DNA of 44,879 nucleotides from an uncultured Coriobacteriaceae bacterium (GCA_902766835.1 CACXFC010000273.1:1-44879); one strand, 5' to 3'; shown: positions 15,241 through 24,725, counted from the stretch's first letter. The notes: a model not told the origin generated them from the sequence alone. Program-made: numbers and translations.

Positions 15241-18200
15241 GTGAGACGTGTGCTGAGTAATGTATGGCTAACGCTTCTGTTGGCCTGTGCGGTTGTAGCT
15301 GCCGTTCCTATGGTGGTTCAGGCAACCGAAGCAAACGAGGTGCTGAACAGCGCTGTGGAGGAGTCTGCGGTGCCGGCGGCAGAAGTCGAGCCTGTCGACG
15401 AGGTGGCTGCACCCGAGGAGGCCGAGGCCACGGAGCTCCTTCCCGCAGAGGACGCGCCGGCGCTCGCGACGTTCGCGCCTCAGCACAACACGACGCTCGT
15501 CACGGTCACTCTAGGCGATATGGCCTCCGTCCAAGCCCAGGGAGCAACCGCCGTGCGCGTGCGCGCGGCGGTCATCTACAACGGCGAGGAGAAGCGCAGC
15601 GTCCAGCAGGAGGTTGCTCTGGCTGATATCGACCCTGCAACCGGCTCCTTCGACGTGGACTTTGGGACCTTCGGCAAGCTCTTTGCCACGGTGGACCTTC
15701 TGAAGGACGGCGAGGTACTGCAGAGCCTTCCCCAGACCCAGGTCAATGTGACGGCCGACACCTACAACATCGGCGCTCTCACGGCAACGATGCCCGTGAC
15801 ACTCTTCTCGCTTTCGCTCTGGGGCGACGGGAACATTCGCACCGATGGCCCCTCGATGATCATGCTCATGCGTGCGGCTGCCTACAACTGGGATGAGCTG
15901 CCCGGGCCCACCGACAGCCTGTATGGCGTGTATGGCATTCCGTACTTCACCGACGAGGAGCTGCGCGCCCAGCAGGACGACCAGTTCGGGCATTTCATCA
16001 ACGATCAGGCGGCCGTGATAGCCGACTACGTGCATGACCTCTATGAGATTAGCCCCGACTCGCAGTTCGTCTTCTACTTTGGCGACAACTTCTCGTTCGT
16101 GGCACAGACTTGCATCTATGCGAACGGCATTCCCGAAGACCACTATTCCATGAACGTGCTTAGCGATGGCACGGGCTCATACTCCGCATCGTTCGGGCAG
16201 CACTACGCAGGAACCGATCCTGCTGCCGACCATGAGCGCTACGTGCAGGAGTGGGTTGCCGCCAAGCAGCACGCCTACGAGACCGGCGTGGTGGACGAGG
16301 GCTTCGACGGACCTGCCTACGACAACATCCAGCGCCATGTGTGGGCCATGATCGACTCCGAGCCCAACGCGCACTGGTGGCTTACGCGCCCCTCGCTGCT
16401 CAATTCTGCAGGCGATGGCAATACTTTTGGAAGTGCCGTTGCCGCAAGCCCCAAGGTGCGCTCGTTCAATGTGGGCAATGCCCTCAAGGCGCTGCAGGCA
16501 GCAGGCGATGACGCCATTGCCGAGTTCAAGGCACTCTACGACTTCAACGATGGCTACTTCTCTGCCGCCGAGGAGCAGGGCAAGGATGCGATGGTCTTTC
16601 TGGGCACGCGCGTCGATCGCGAAGCGAACTTTTCCGAGTACGCACGCTTCGTGATGGAGTACTACGGCGACGACTACGTGTACTACTACAAGGGTCACCC
16701 CGCAACTCCCACCGATCTGCACCCCAACAAGGCCGCGCAGCTCAAGGGCCTGGGCATCACCGACGTCGATGCCACCATCGCCGCCGAGCTCATCCTGTTC
16801 TTCAATCCCGAGATCTACCTCTCGGGCTATGCCTCTAGCACCTACTCGAGCGTGCCCAAGGGCATGGGCAAGGGCATGTTCAACATGACCAAGGCCGCGG
16901 GCCTTGCCAACGAGATGTACTGCAACATGGACTACTGGTCCACGCCGGTCAGCGACGCCACGCCCGAGGCGGCCCGCGCGCTCTGCACCGAGGGGCATGA
17001 CAATTTCCTGGTGGAGTTCAGCGACGAGATCATTGCCGAGAAGGGCTATGACATCGCCATCTGGGACGCCACCGACTCGCTCATCATCTACTACCGCCTC
17101 GAGGAGGATGGCTCCTATACCGAGGTGGGCCGTAGTGGCAGCGGTATCAAGGGCGACATGTCCCTTCCCGAGGGAACCTACATCATCCAGAGCAACCTGC
17201 GCGATGACCTGGTGCTCGACAATCCGCACAGCTCGACCGTCGCAGGCTCCAACATCCACGTGTGGGCCTACAACGGTGGTGCCAACCAGCAGTGGGAGCT
17301 TACCTACGACCGCGAGGGCTATGCGACGCTCGTCAACAAGGCCAGCGGCAAGGCGCTTGACGTGACGGCCGGCTCCTCGCGCCCCGGTACCAACATCGAG
17401 CAGTGGGATACCATCGGCAGCACGGCTCAGAAGTGGAACGTCAAGCGCAACACCGACGGTACCTATACGCTCATCTCGTGCGTGGGCAACGACGTTGCGG
17501 CCGATGTGGCCGGAGCGAATGCTGCCAACGGCACGAATGTCCTTTTGTGGAACAAGACGAATGCGGCCAATCAGAAGTGGCGTTTCCTTTCCCTTAAGCC
17601 CGACGTTTCCGCCGAAGGCATGGCAGAGATTGAGGAGGGTTACTACACACTGGCGCCAAAGCTCGCTCCCTCCATGCGCCTCGACGTCGAGGGCTGGTCG
17701 ATGGTCAATGGTGCCAACCTGCTGAGCTGGCATGAGACCGGTGGCGTCAATCAGGTCTTCCACATCAAGAAGCTGGAGAGCGGCTTCTATAGCTTGACCA
17801 ACGCCTTCACCGGCAAGGCGCTGGACGTGGACCATGGTGCTCCCATTTCGGGCACCAACGTGCTTCAGTGGCAGGCCAACGGCGGCACCAACCAGGAGTG
17901 GGCCATCACGAGCCTCATCGATGGAACCTACGGCCTGCAGAATGTGGGCACGGCGCTCATGCTCGACCTCTATGGCGCCAACACCTCCGCAGGTGCCAAC
18001 GTGGCAGGATACCGAGCCAACGGCAGGAACTCTCAGCGCTGGCTGCTCCACAAGGTCGATGACCCGTGCGCCGCGACGCGTGAGAAGACGAGCGGGCAGG
18101 AGCCGGTCGTGGAGGCAGGCACCTACACCATCGCGTCGAGCGTGCGCGCCAATGCGGTGCTGGACGTGGCGGGCGCCAATATGAATGGTGGCGCCAATGT

Positions 18201-18537
18201 GCTTCTGTGGGACAACCACGGCGGAGCAAACCAGAAGTGGGAGATCTCCTACGACGAGGACGGCTTCGCAAGCATTGTGAACGTGAACAGCGGCAAGGCG
18301 CTCTCGTACGAGGGCATCGGCAATCTGGTCAACGTGGCGCAGCACACCCGCATCGGTGCCGCCAACGAGAAGTGGGCGCTTGTGGCAAACGATGACGGCA
18401 CGGTCACGCTGGTGCCGGCGCTGGCGTCTGGCTTTGCGCTCGATGCCGATCATGGCCGCGCAACGAATGGCACGAACATCCAGCTCTACCAGGCGAATGG
18501 GGGAGCGGCACAGCGCTTCCGCCTGACGGCCGCGTAA
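15241..18537 (+). CDS. Secreted GT80 sialyltransferase-like domain fused to three RICIN lectin domains
   Basis: 1098 aa from GTG 15241, with SD GGTGAGG 5 nt upstream. A signal peptide (about 1-29) and an acidic linker lead to a roughly 440-residue domain (about 185-625). Its motif order follows GT80 sialyltransferases such as Pasteurella PmST1: SDG (308-310, where GT80 has D-D/E-G), YYYKGHP with His486, a Pro-containing strand then YASSTY with Ser532/Ser533, and IAIWDATD near 605-612. From about 641 onward, nine QxW-type units (NQQWEL, AQKWNV, NQKWRF, NQEWAI and others) form three RICIN-type beta-trefoil domains. GT80 enzymes are normally cytoplasmic because they use CMP-sialic acid. A signal peptide and lectin tail suggest either an extracellular donor or loss of catalysis. 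It lies alone between a membrane glycosyltransferase and a galactofuranosyltransferase. Confidence 0.7.
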   Translation: MRRVLSNVWLTLLLACAVVAAVPMVVQATEANEVLNSAVEESAVPAAEVEPVDEVAAPEEAEATELLPAEDAPALATFAPQHNTTLVTVTLGDMASVQAQGATAVRVRAAVIYNGEEKRSVQQEVALADIDPATGSFDVDFGTFGKLFATVDLLKDGEVLQSLPQTQVNVTADTYNIGALTATMPVTLFSLSLWGDGNIRTDGPSMIMLMRAAAYNWDELPGPTDSLYGVYGIPYFTDEELRAQQDDQFGHFINDQAAVIADYVHDLYEISPDSQFVFYFGDNFSFVAQTCIYANGIPEDHYSMNVLSDGTGSYSASFGQHYAGTDPAADHERYVQEWVAAKQHAYETGVVDEGFDGPAYDNIQRHVWAMIDSEPNAHWWLTRPSLLNSAGDGNTFGSAVAASPKVRSFNVGNALKALQAAGDDAIAEFKALYDFNDGYFSAAEEQGKDAMVFLGTRVDREANFSEYARFVMEYYGDDYVYYYKGHPATPTDLHPNKAAQLKGLGITDVDATIAAELILFFNPEIYLSGYASSTYSSVPKGMGKGMFNMTKAAGLANEMYCNMDYWSTPVSDATPEAARALCTEGHDNFLVEFSDEIIAEKGYDIAIWDATDSLIIYYRLEEDGSYTEVGRSGSGIKGDMSLPEGTYIIQSNLRDDLVLDNPHSSTVAGSNIHVWAYNGGANQQWELTYDREGYATLVNKASGKALDVTAGSSRPGTNIEQWDTIGSTAQKWNVKRNTDGTYTLISCVGNDVAADVAGANAANGTNVLLWNKTNAANQKWRFLSLKPDVSAEGMAEIEEGYYTLAPKLAPSMRLDVEGWSMVNGANLLSWHETGGVNQVFHIKKLESGFYSLTNAFTGKALDVDHGAPISGTNVLQWQANGGTNQEWAITSLIDGTYGLQNVGTALMLDLYGANTSAGANVAGYRANGRNSQRWLLHKVDDPCAATREKTSGQEPVVEAGTYTIASSVRANAVLDVAGANMNGGANVLLWDNHGGANQKWEISYDEDGFASIVNVNSGKALSYEGIGNLVNVAQHTRIGAANEKWALVANDDGTVTLVPALASGFALDADHGRATNGTNIQLYQANGGAAQRFRLTAA

Positions 18538-18557
18538 GCGAAACCCTGTACGCATCT

Positions 18558-18590
18558 GGGCGCCACTCAACGTTGAGTGGCGCCCTTTTT
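18558..18590 (+). terminator. Intrinsic terminator after the GT80-RICIN gene
   Basis: A 28-bp perfect palindrome (18558-18585, centre AACGTT) is followed by TTTTT (18586-18590), 20 bp after the stop codon. Confidence 0.85.
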
Positions 18591-18683
18591 CGTACAGAGT
18601 GGCCGACCCTGCACGCAATCGGGCGAAGAGCGAGATGCGGTAGCGCCCATATCCGTACACGGTCGCATACCTGCATGGATTTC

Positions 18684-18828
18684 GCTTGCAGGACTGGCCA
18701 TGAGCGCGAGTCCCGTGGCCAGTCCCGCACGCAAGAACCGACACTGGGTGTGCATAATGAGATGGTTTCCTCTTGTGTTGTGCGGATATCCCCACATTTC
18801 TGGCCATGTGAAATGGCTATGGTATTAT
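18684..18828 (+). promoter_or_regulatory. Inverted repeat and candidate -10 box ahead of the GlfT2-like operon
   Basis: In the 335-bp gap 18538-18872, after the terminator, GGACTGGCCA (18691-18700) pairs perfectly with TGGCCAGTCC (18716-18725) around 15 nt. CTTGC/GCAAG outside this can extend the stem with a bulge. Downstream is a -10-like TATTAT (18823-18828) without a convincing -35. It may be an operator or leader structure for the operon starting at 18873. I see no small gene or T tract here. Confidence 0.4.
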
Positions 18829-18872
18829 CCACTAGATACGTGCTATATGGAGTTTCATGCTTGGAGTGACCT

Positions 18873-20753
18873 ATGACGCAATTCAAGATAATGAATGTTC
18901 TGCTTTCCGACACCCCGCAGTTCCTAGGCTGCCCCCTGCTGCTGACCCGCTCCGACCGCCTCTGGCGTCGTGGCGCAGAACAGGGCACGTGGCTTCTGGA
19001 AGGCCCGGGCTCGCATGATTTCACGACCTTCTTCAACGGGGCCTCCGTCCAGAAGTGGCGCGAGTACACGGTTGCCCAGGACTTCTTCCTGCACATTGAG
19101 CTGCGCGGAGCGGCCGCTACGCTTATCGAGACTCGTACCGGTGCCTTCAACTGGTACTCCGACGAGGTGAGCGAGGCTCAGGTTGAGGTTGACGCCAGCA
19201 ATCAGTGGCAGAGCATCGATCTTCCGCTTGTCGTCAAGGATGACGATGTGGTCGTCTCGTTCAAGCTCGTCTGCGAGGGTGCCGTTGAGGTGCGCAACGC
19301 CTACTTCTACACCGAGGTCGAGCAGGACCAGATTCGCGACGTCGAGCTTGCGCTGTGCACCACCACCTTCAAGAAGGAAGAGTTCATCGAGCGCAACATC
19401 GGCCTGGTGAAGCAGGAGATTCTCGCTTCTACCGACCTCATTGCCAAGCACTTCCACATGCACGTGGTGGACAACGGCCGTACGCTCGACGCGGCAAGCC
19501 TCGAGGCGCCCGGTGTGACCATTCACCCCAACCCCAACGCTGGTGGCGCTGGCGGATTTGCGCGTGGCATGATTGAGGCCATGGAGCAGGAGCCGCGCGC
19601 GACGCACGTGCTTTTGATGGACGACGACGTGCTTGTGTCGCCTGAGAGCATCATCCGCACGTTCAACCTGCTCTCTATCGTCAACGACAAGTACGCAGAG
19701 GCCTTCGTCTCTGGCGCCATGATGAACCTCGACGAGCCCAACATCCGCTGGGAGGACATGGGCTTTGTGGGCTACGACGGTGCCTTCCATCCCATCAAGC
19801 CCATCTCGCGTATGGACGTCCTGCATGACGTCGTGGCGAACGAGACCTTCGACATTCCGTCATACCTGCCCAAGTGCGGTGACCAGGAAGAGCACTATGC
19901 CGCTTGGTGGTACTGCGTGATTCCCATGACGCAGATTGACCGCAACGGCCTGCCGCTGCCCATCTTCGTGCGCGGCGACGATGCCGAGTACAGCCGTCGT
20001 TGCAAGCCTGAGTTCATCACGATGAACGGCATCTGCATCTGGCACCTCTCGTTCCACATGCGCTACAGCGCCGCCCAGGAACGCTACCAGATGGTACGCA
20101 ACACCCTCATTGACCACTACACCACGAGCTTTGGTGGCGACGCCGACTTTATGGGCGCCTTCGAGAAGATGGTCACGCGGGAGCTGCACAAGTTCAACTA
20201 CACCAATGCCGAGCTTGCCATCAAGGGCCTTGAGGACTTCCTCAAGGGGCCGGAGTGGATCATGCAGCCGGTGGCCGAGCAGGCCTTCATGGACGCGAAC
20301 CGTACCTGCGAAAAGCTCATTCCGTTCCCCGAGCTCTTCGAGCAGGCCAAGGAGCTGGGCGTCGACCTCACCGAGGCTACCGACTGGAAGATTTATCGCG
20401 ACCGTCCCTTCGAGGGCGGCGACAAGAAGCTGCTCGAGCTGACCTACAACGGCCAGCGTTTCACCACGTCGTATATCGAGAAGGGCAAGGTTGCCGTCAT
20501 CGACAACGTGGGCTGGGCATATCCTGCGGGCAAGTTCCAGCATGCCGAGTACATCATCTCGATGGACCTGCCCAACCATCAGGGCATCATTCGCCACATC
20601 GACCGCGAGCGCTTCCGTCAGGTGAAGGAGCGCCTGCGCAAGGCGCTGCACGAGTATGACGAGCGTAAGGACGAGCTCGCCAAGAGCTACTCCGCCGCAC
20701 GCGCTGAGATGACTTCGGTGCCGTTCTGGAAGCAGTACCTGGGCATCGCGTAA
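18873..20753 (+). CDS. GlfT2-like galactofuranosyltransferase (GT2)
   Basis: A 626-aa cytoplasmic, membrane-associated glycosyltransferase whose size and motif spacing match mycobacterial GlfT2 (637 aa). There is an N-terminal beta-domain (about 1-150), then a GT-A core starting CTTTFKKEEFIERN, the NPNAGGAGGFARGM loop, and the metal-binding MDDDVLVSPE (Asp250-252). FVRGDDAEY follows (Asp369/370, candidate base), then WHLSFHMRY with His391 in the position of the GlfT2 catalytic His. GlfT2 polymerises galactofuranose from UDP-Galf onto a lipid-linked acceptor, so this gene implies a galactofuran-containing wall glycan. No UDP-galactopyranose mutase is in the window. The next gene overlaps its stop (TAATG). 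Confidence 0.88.
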   Translation: MTQFKIMNVLLSDTPQFLGCPLLLTRSDRLWRRGAEQGTWLLEGPGSHDFTTFFNGASVQKWREYTVAQDFFLHIELRGAAATLIETRTGAFNWYSDEVSEAQVEVDASNQWQSIDLPLVVKDDDVVVSFKLVCEGAVEVRNAYFYTEVEQDQIRDVELALCTTTFKKEEFIERNIGLVKQEILASTDLIAKHFHMHVVDNGRTLDAASLEAPGVTIHPNPNAGGAGGFARGMIEAMEQEPRATHVLLMDDDVLVSPESIIRTFNLLSIVNDKYAEAFVSGAMMNLDEPNIRWEDMGFVGYDGAFHPIKPISRMDVLHDVVANETFDIPSYLPKCGDQEEHYAAWWYCVIPMTQIDRNGLPLPIFVRGDDAEYSRRCKPEFITMNGICIWHLSFHMRYSAAQERYQMVRNTLIDHYTTSFGGDADFMGAFEKMVTRELHKFNYTNAELAIKGLEDFLKGPEWIMQPVAEQAFMDANRTCEKLIPFPELFEQAKELGVDLTEATDWKIYRDRPFEGGDKKLLELTYNGQRFTTSYIEKGKVAVIDNVGWAYPAGKFQHAEYIISMDLPNHQGIIRHIDRERFRQVKERLRKALHEYDERKDELAKSYSAARAEMTSVPFWKQYLGIA

Positions 20754-23656
20754 TGGTTGAGACAGACGCTGCCGCCAAGAAGGTACGCGTAGGGTATTTT
20801 GACGCCGCAAAAGCGCTGGCCATCCTGGCTGTCATTTGCGGGCATACTGCCATACGCTTTCTGGGGGTGGGCAGGGGAGCGACGCTTACGTTCGCCACCT
20901 GCTTCACCTTCCATCTGCCGCTCTTCTTTATGGTGAGCGGCTACTTCCTGCATGTGGATAGGCCTTTCTCGTGGAAGCGCGAGGCCAAGACCCTCATCCT
21001 GCCATATGCTTTCACAGCCGCGGCGGTGGTTGTGGGGGTCTGCGCCTGCAACCTCTGGCTTCACGACTGGGGCTCCACGCGTCAGCTACTCTACGATTGG
21101 GCGAATGCCGCCCTCTATGGCGCGGGCGACATTCCCGCGCACCCGCTGTGGCCCCAGAACGTGCGCATCGGCGCCATCTGGTTCTTGCTCGCGCTGTTCT
21201 GGGCACGCCTTGTGGTGGTTCTGGCACACAAGACGCCGGCTCCCGCCGTAGTGGTGGCTGCGTCCTTTGTGCTTGGCTACGTTTCGAGCACGTATGTCTT
21301 CCTGCCGTTCGACGTGCAGAGCGGCCTGTGCGCTGCCGCGTTCGTCTACCTGGGCACCCTTGCGCGGCGCTACAGGGTTTTCGACGAGAGCGTGCTTCCC
21401 GTGTGGGTGTGGCCCTGCCTGGCAGCCGTTTGGGTGTGGGCCATCCTGTGCTATGACGGCTTTGGCATGGCCATGTGCGCCTATGGCTCAACGCCGGTGG
21501 CTTTCGTGCGTAACGTGGCGGGCGGCATCGCAGGCACGATGTGCATCATCGGCATCTGCATGGCGGCCGAGCGCTTCTTGGGCTGGTCGTCGCCTTACCA
21601 GCTGCTGTGCTCTCTGGGTCGCATCACCCTTCCCATCATGTGCGTGCACCTCTTTGAGGACGATGTGGTGCGCTGGGGCTGGGTCGTCGACTTCACGGCG
21701 CGCGCGTTTGGGCACATGAGCTTTGCCTGGCTTATCGTGCTGGCCATTCGTGTGATTCTCGACGTGGCTATAGCGCGCTTCCTCATCAAACTCCCGGTGG
21801 TCTCCGTATGTCTGGGTGCCCCGCGCAAGGTGCAGGATCCTGGGGAGGAGCCCTCTGATGGCGAGGACCCTATTCCTTCTTGGGGCAACTTCGGCTGGGA
21901 GGGCAAGCTCCTTCTTGTGCTTGTCATACCCTGCGTGGTGCTCATCACTTACCTGGCCGCTGTCACCACGGCAGACATCAACATTGCCACGGGAATGCCC
22001 AAGGGCAACGAGGACCTCATGGTGCTCACGGGCCTTGCCAACGGCGACCTTGCGAGCGTGGTCGTTCCGGCCATTCTGGCACTGGTGCTGCTGGCGTGCA
22101 TCGTCGCTGTGGTCTGGCTTTTGCGCCGCGCCAATCCCGACATCCTGTGCGCGGTCTGCATGCTGGTCATTCTCGTCATACAGGTGCTGTGGATTCGCGC
22201 CTTGGGGACGACGAAGTATCTCTACGTTGACAGCATGTCGGTCGAGAAGCTGGCACGCGACTATCTCAACGGCACGTATGCCGAGTTCAAAGACCCAATA
22301 CATAGCGTGGTGCCCTACCTCAGCTTCTATCCCTTCCAAGCCTGTACGACCTGGTTCCTGATTGCGTGCTATGTGCTCTTTGGCGTAGGCAACCAGATGG
22401 CGTACTTCGTGATCAACGCTGTGTGCAACGTCTTTACGTTCCTGGGTCTTTACCTGCTGCTTCGCCACGCGTTCCCGAAACGCCCCGTCATTGGGGTTGC
22501 GTACTGTGTGCTCATGGGCATCTGCACGCCGCTGTGGTTCTCGTGCGTGTTCCTCTACGCCAATATGATAGGGCTGGCATTTGGCGTGTGGGGCATTCTG
22601 TTCTCGGTAAAGGCAATCGATACCGAAGACAGGGGAGATAGGCTCGCAAAGATCATCTGGTCGTTCTTCCTGTTGGCCATCTCGTGCTTTACCAAGTCGA
22701 CCTACGTGCTGTTCGTGCTTGCTGCCATTGTGCTGTGGGTGGTTTATGCGCTGAGATCACGTCACATGGGGGCCATACCCTGCGTGCTGCTGTGCGCATA
22801 CCTTGCCTCGCAGAGCGCCAACCTGGGCGTGCGTGCCATGGAGCGCATCGTGGACATCGACTTCGGCCGTGGCCTACCGAAAACCACATGGATTGCCATG
22901 GGCATTAACAACCATACCGAGGTTCAGCTCTACACCAAGAACATGTCCGAGGCTGACGCCGAGGCCTTTGTGCAGAACTTCGCCGAATCCGAGTGGATTT
23001 ATGGTCCAAAGATTGTCGACCCGGCACCACTTGAGAACGGAACGCTCCCTGAGGGTCAAAAGCGCGTGAGCTATTACCGCAAGGCTGTGCCGGGCTGGTG
23101 GCGCTGGGACATGTACGACGCCTTCTTAGCAACGAATAACGACTACGACAAGCAGAACGAGATTCAGATTGCCCACATCAAGGAGCTGGTTGAGGGCTAT
23201 ATCGCCAACCCCCAGAGCGCCATCGACTTCTTTGGGGCAAAGCTGGCCACCGAATGGGCCAACCCCGACCTCATGACGCTGTATTACTCGTCGCTGGGCG
23301 ACAACCATTTGGGCGGTGTCGAGAACTACCTGATCTACCAGGACTATCCCAGTGCCAGGTACCTGCGGGTAGGCCTCGACGCGTTCCAGAACCTCGTGTA
23401 TTGGGCTGCCCTCGCGACGCTCCTGGGCCTGCTCGTGAGCAAGAGGCGTCTCAACGCGAGCCTCGCGGGCATACTCGTGTGCTTCCTGACGGGCTTCCTC
23501 TGCTTCGTGTTGTGGGAGGCAAAGAGCGTGTACGTCCTGCCGTACTTCTTCCTGCTGGTACCCGTGGCAGCCGTGGGGCTGGGCGCGCTGGTCCAGCGTT
23601 TTGGAGGAATGCGTTCGGAGAACCCCATCGTTGTGGCCAAAGGCACGAACGAATAG
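20753..23656 (+). CDS. Fusion of an acyltransferase-3 domain and a GT-C-like membrane domain
   Basis: A 967-aa protein with about 20 hydrophobic segments. Residues 1 to about 350 are an acyltransferase_3 (OafA/fucose-O-acetylase-like) domain: VGYFDAAKALAILAVICGHT with the conserved His, then TFHLPLFFMVSGYF. After a short charged linker (about 355-380, PGEEPSDGEDPIP), residues 385-967 form a second polytopic domain. It shares PKTTWIAMG, FFGAKLATEW and VLWEAKSVYVLPY with the protein at 13357-15135, so it is a likely GT-C-type glycosyltransferase. One chain could therefore add both a sugar and an acyl group to the same exported glycan. The start overlaps the previous stop, giving translational coupling. 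Confidence 0.78.
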   Translation: MVETDAAAKKVRVGYFDAAKALAILAVICGHTAIRFLGVGRGATLTFATCFTFHLPLFFMVSGYFLHVDRPFSWKREAKTLILPYAFTAAAVVVGVCACNLWLHDWGSTRQLLYDWANAALYGAGDIPAHPLWPQNVRIGAIWFLLALFWARLVVVLAHKTPAPAVVVAASFVLGYVSSTYVFLPFDVQSGLCAAAFVYLGTLARRYRVFDESVLPVWVWPCLAAVWVWAILCYDGFGMAMCAYGSTPVAFVRNVAGGIAGTMCIIGICMAAERFLGWSSPYQLLCSLGRITLPIMCVHLFEDDVVRWGWVVDFTARAFGHMSFAWLIVLAIRVILDVAIARFLIKLPVVSVCLGAPRKVQDPGEEPSDGEDPIPSWGNFGWEGKLLLVLVIPCVVLITYLAAVTTADINIATGMPKGNEDLMVLTGLANGDLASVVVPAILALVLLACIVAVVWLLRRANPDILCAVCMLVILVIQVLWIRALGTTKYLYVDSMSVEKLARDYLNGTYAEFKDPIHSVVPYLSFYPFQACTTWFLIACYVLFGVGNQMAYFVINAVCNVFTFLGLYLLLRHAFPKRPVIGVAYCVLMGICTPLWFSCVFLYANMIGLAFGVWGILFSVKAIDTEDRGDRLAKIIWSFFLLAISCFTKSTYVLFVLAAIVLWVVYALRSRHMGAIPCVLLCAYLASQSANLGVRAMERIVDIDFGRGLPKTTWIAMGINNHTEVQLYTKNMSEADAEAFVQNFAESEWIYGPKIVDPAPLENGTLPEGQKRVSYYRKAVPGWWRWDMYDAFLATNNDYDKQNEIQIAHIKELVEGYIANPQSAIDFFGAKLATEWANPDLMTLYYSSLGDNHLGGVENYLIYQDYPSARYLRVGLDAFQNLVYWAALATLLGLLVSKRRLNASLAGILVCFLTGFLCFVLWEAKSVYVLPYFFLLVPVAAVGLGALVQRFGGMRSENPIVVAKGTNE

Positions 23657-23665
23657 GAGGCTGGC

Positions 23666-24715
23666 ATGGCAACTGATTCGTCTGCGCCCCAAGCCGCGAA
23701 GGTACGCCTGCCCTATTACGACAACGTCAAGTTCTTCCTCATCGTGTGCGTTGTCATCGGACACATCATCAAGTTCGGGCCGATGGATACTGCCTCCGAA
23801 GCGCGAGGCTTAGGCGTGTTCATCTACTCGTACCATATGCCCCTGTTCATCTTTTTGTCGGGGCTGTTCCTCAAGCGCGAGCGCATCACCTTTGCGGGGA
23901 CCTTCAAGCGCGCGGCGCAGTATCTGGCGCTCTATGCGCTTGCCAAAGTCCTGCGTAGGGCAGTGCCCTTCATGCTTGGCCAGCCGGTAACCATCGACTG
24001 GCTCAATGAAGCCGGTCTGCCTTGGTTCATGTTCGCGCTTGCTGCCTACTACGTGCTTGCCTGGGCTCTACAGTGGTGCAACTTCTACGTGGTAGGAATT
24101 GCGGCGCTGGTGGGTGCACTCTATGCCGGCAATGTGCCCGAGATAGGGGACTACCTCTGTCTTTCGCGCGTGATTGTGTTCTTCCCCTTCTTCTGGCTGG
24201 GTCATGCCCTTGATGCCCGGCGCGTGACCGAGCACTTTGCGCAGGAGGGCCCGAAGGTGGCGGGCGTCGCCCTGATCCTACTCGCGGGATATGTGTGCTT
24301 CACGCACGCCGATGCGCTCTTTGGCTACCGCGACCTCTTCTTGGGCAGGAGCTGCTATGCGCTCTCTCCCATCCCTCGCTGCACGTGGATGAATCGCCTG
24401 TGCGGTTACGCCGTCTCGCTCGCCCTCTCCTATGCCATCCTGGCCATCATGCCGCAGGGCCACGTTCCGCTGATGAGCACCTATGGCACGAGGACCCTGC
24501 AGGTGTACCTGCTTCACTATGAGGTCATCGAGCTGCTTTGGGTCTATGGGGTCCTCGATGCGGTGCTGAACTGCGACAAGTACGGGTGGGTGCTCTTCAT
24601 ACCGCTTGCCGTGCTCATTGCGGTGGTGCTTTCCATTCCCAAGCTGCCGAAGCTGCCCAAGCTGCAGGTGCCGGAGATGTTCAAGCGCGCCACCTCGGCG
24701 GCAGACGGTTCGTAA
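23666..24715 (+). CDS. Acyltransferase family 3 membrane protein
   Basis: A 349-aa integral membrane O-acyltransferase. Characteristic N-terminal blocks are RLPYYDNVKFFLIVCVVIGH (conserved His) and YSYHMPLFIFLSGLFLKRE, followed by about ten membrane helices and a short basic tail. SD GGAGG lies just upstream and the gap to the preceding gene is 9 bp, so it belongs to the same operon. Family members acetylate or succinylate sugars of exopolysaccharides, O-antigens or peptidoglycan using cytoplasmic acyl-CoA. It is a second, independent acylation activity besides the dlt-like operon. Substrate unknown. Confidence 0.88.
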   Translation: MATDSSAPQAAKVRLPYYDNVKFFLIVCVVIGHIIKFGPMDTASEARGLGVFIYSYHMPLFIFLSGLFLKRERITFAGTFKRAAQYLALYALAKVLRRAVPFMLGQPVTIDWLNEAGLPWFMFALAAYYVLAWALQWCNFYVVGIAALVGALYAGNVPEIGDYLCLSRVIVFFPFFWLGHALDARRVTEHFAQEGPKVAGVALILLAGYVCFTHADALFGYRDLFLGRSCYALSPIPRCTWMNRLCGYAVSLALSYAILAIMPQGHVPLMSTYGTRTLQVYLLHYEVIELLWVYGVLDAVLNCDKYGWVLFIPLAVLIAVVLSIPKLPKLPKLQVPEMFKRATSAADGS

Positions 24716-24725
24716 GGGACCGCGT

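Noticed and set aside
16177-18807. 876-aa open frame on the minus strand
   Set aside because: It lies opposite the GT80-RICIN gene, has no signal peptide or domain logic, and exists because high GC at third positions keeps the antisense frame open.
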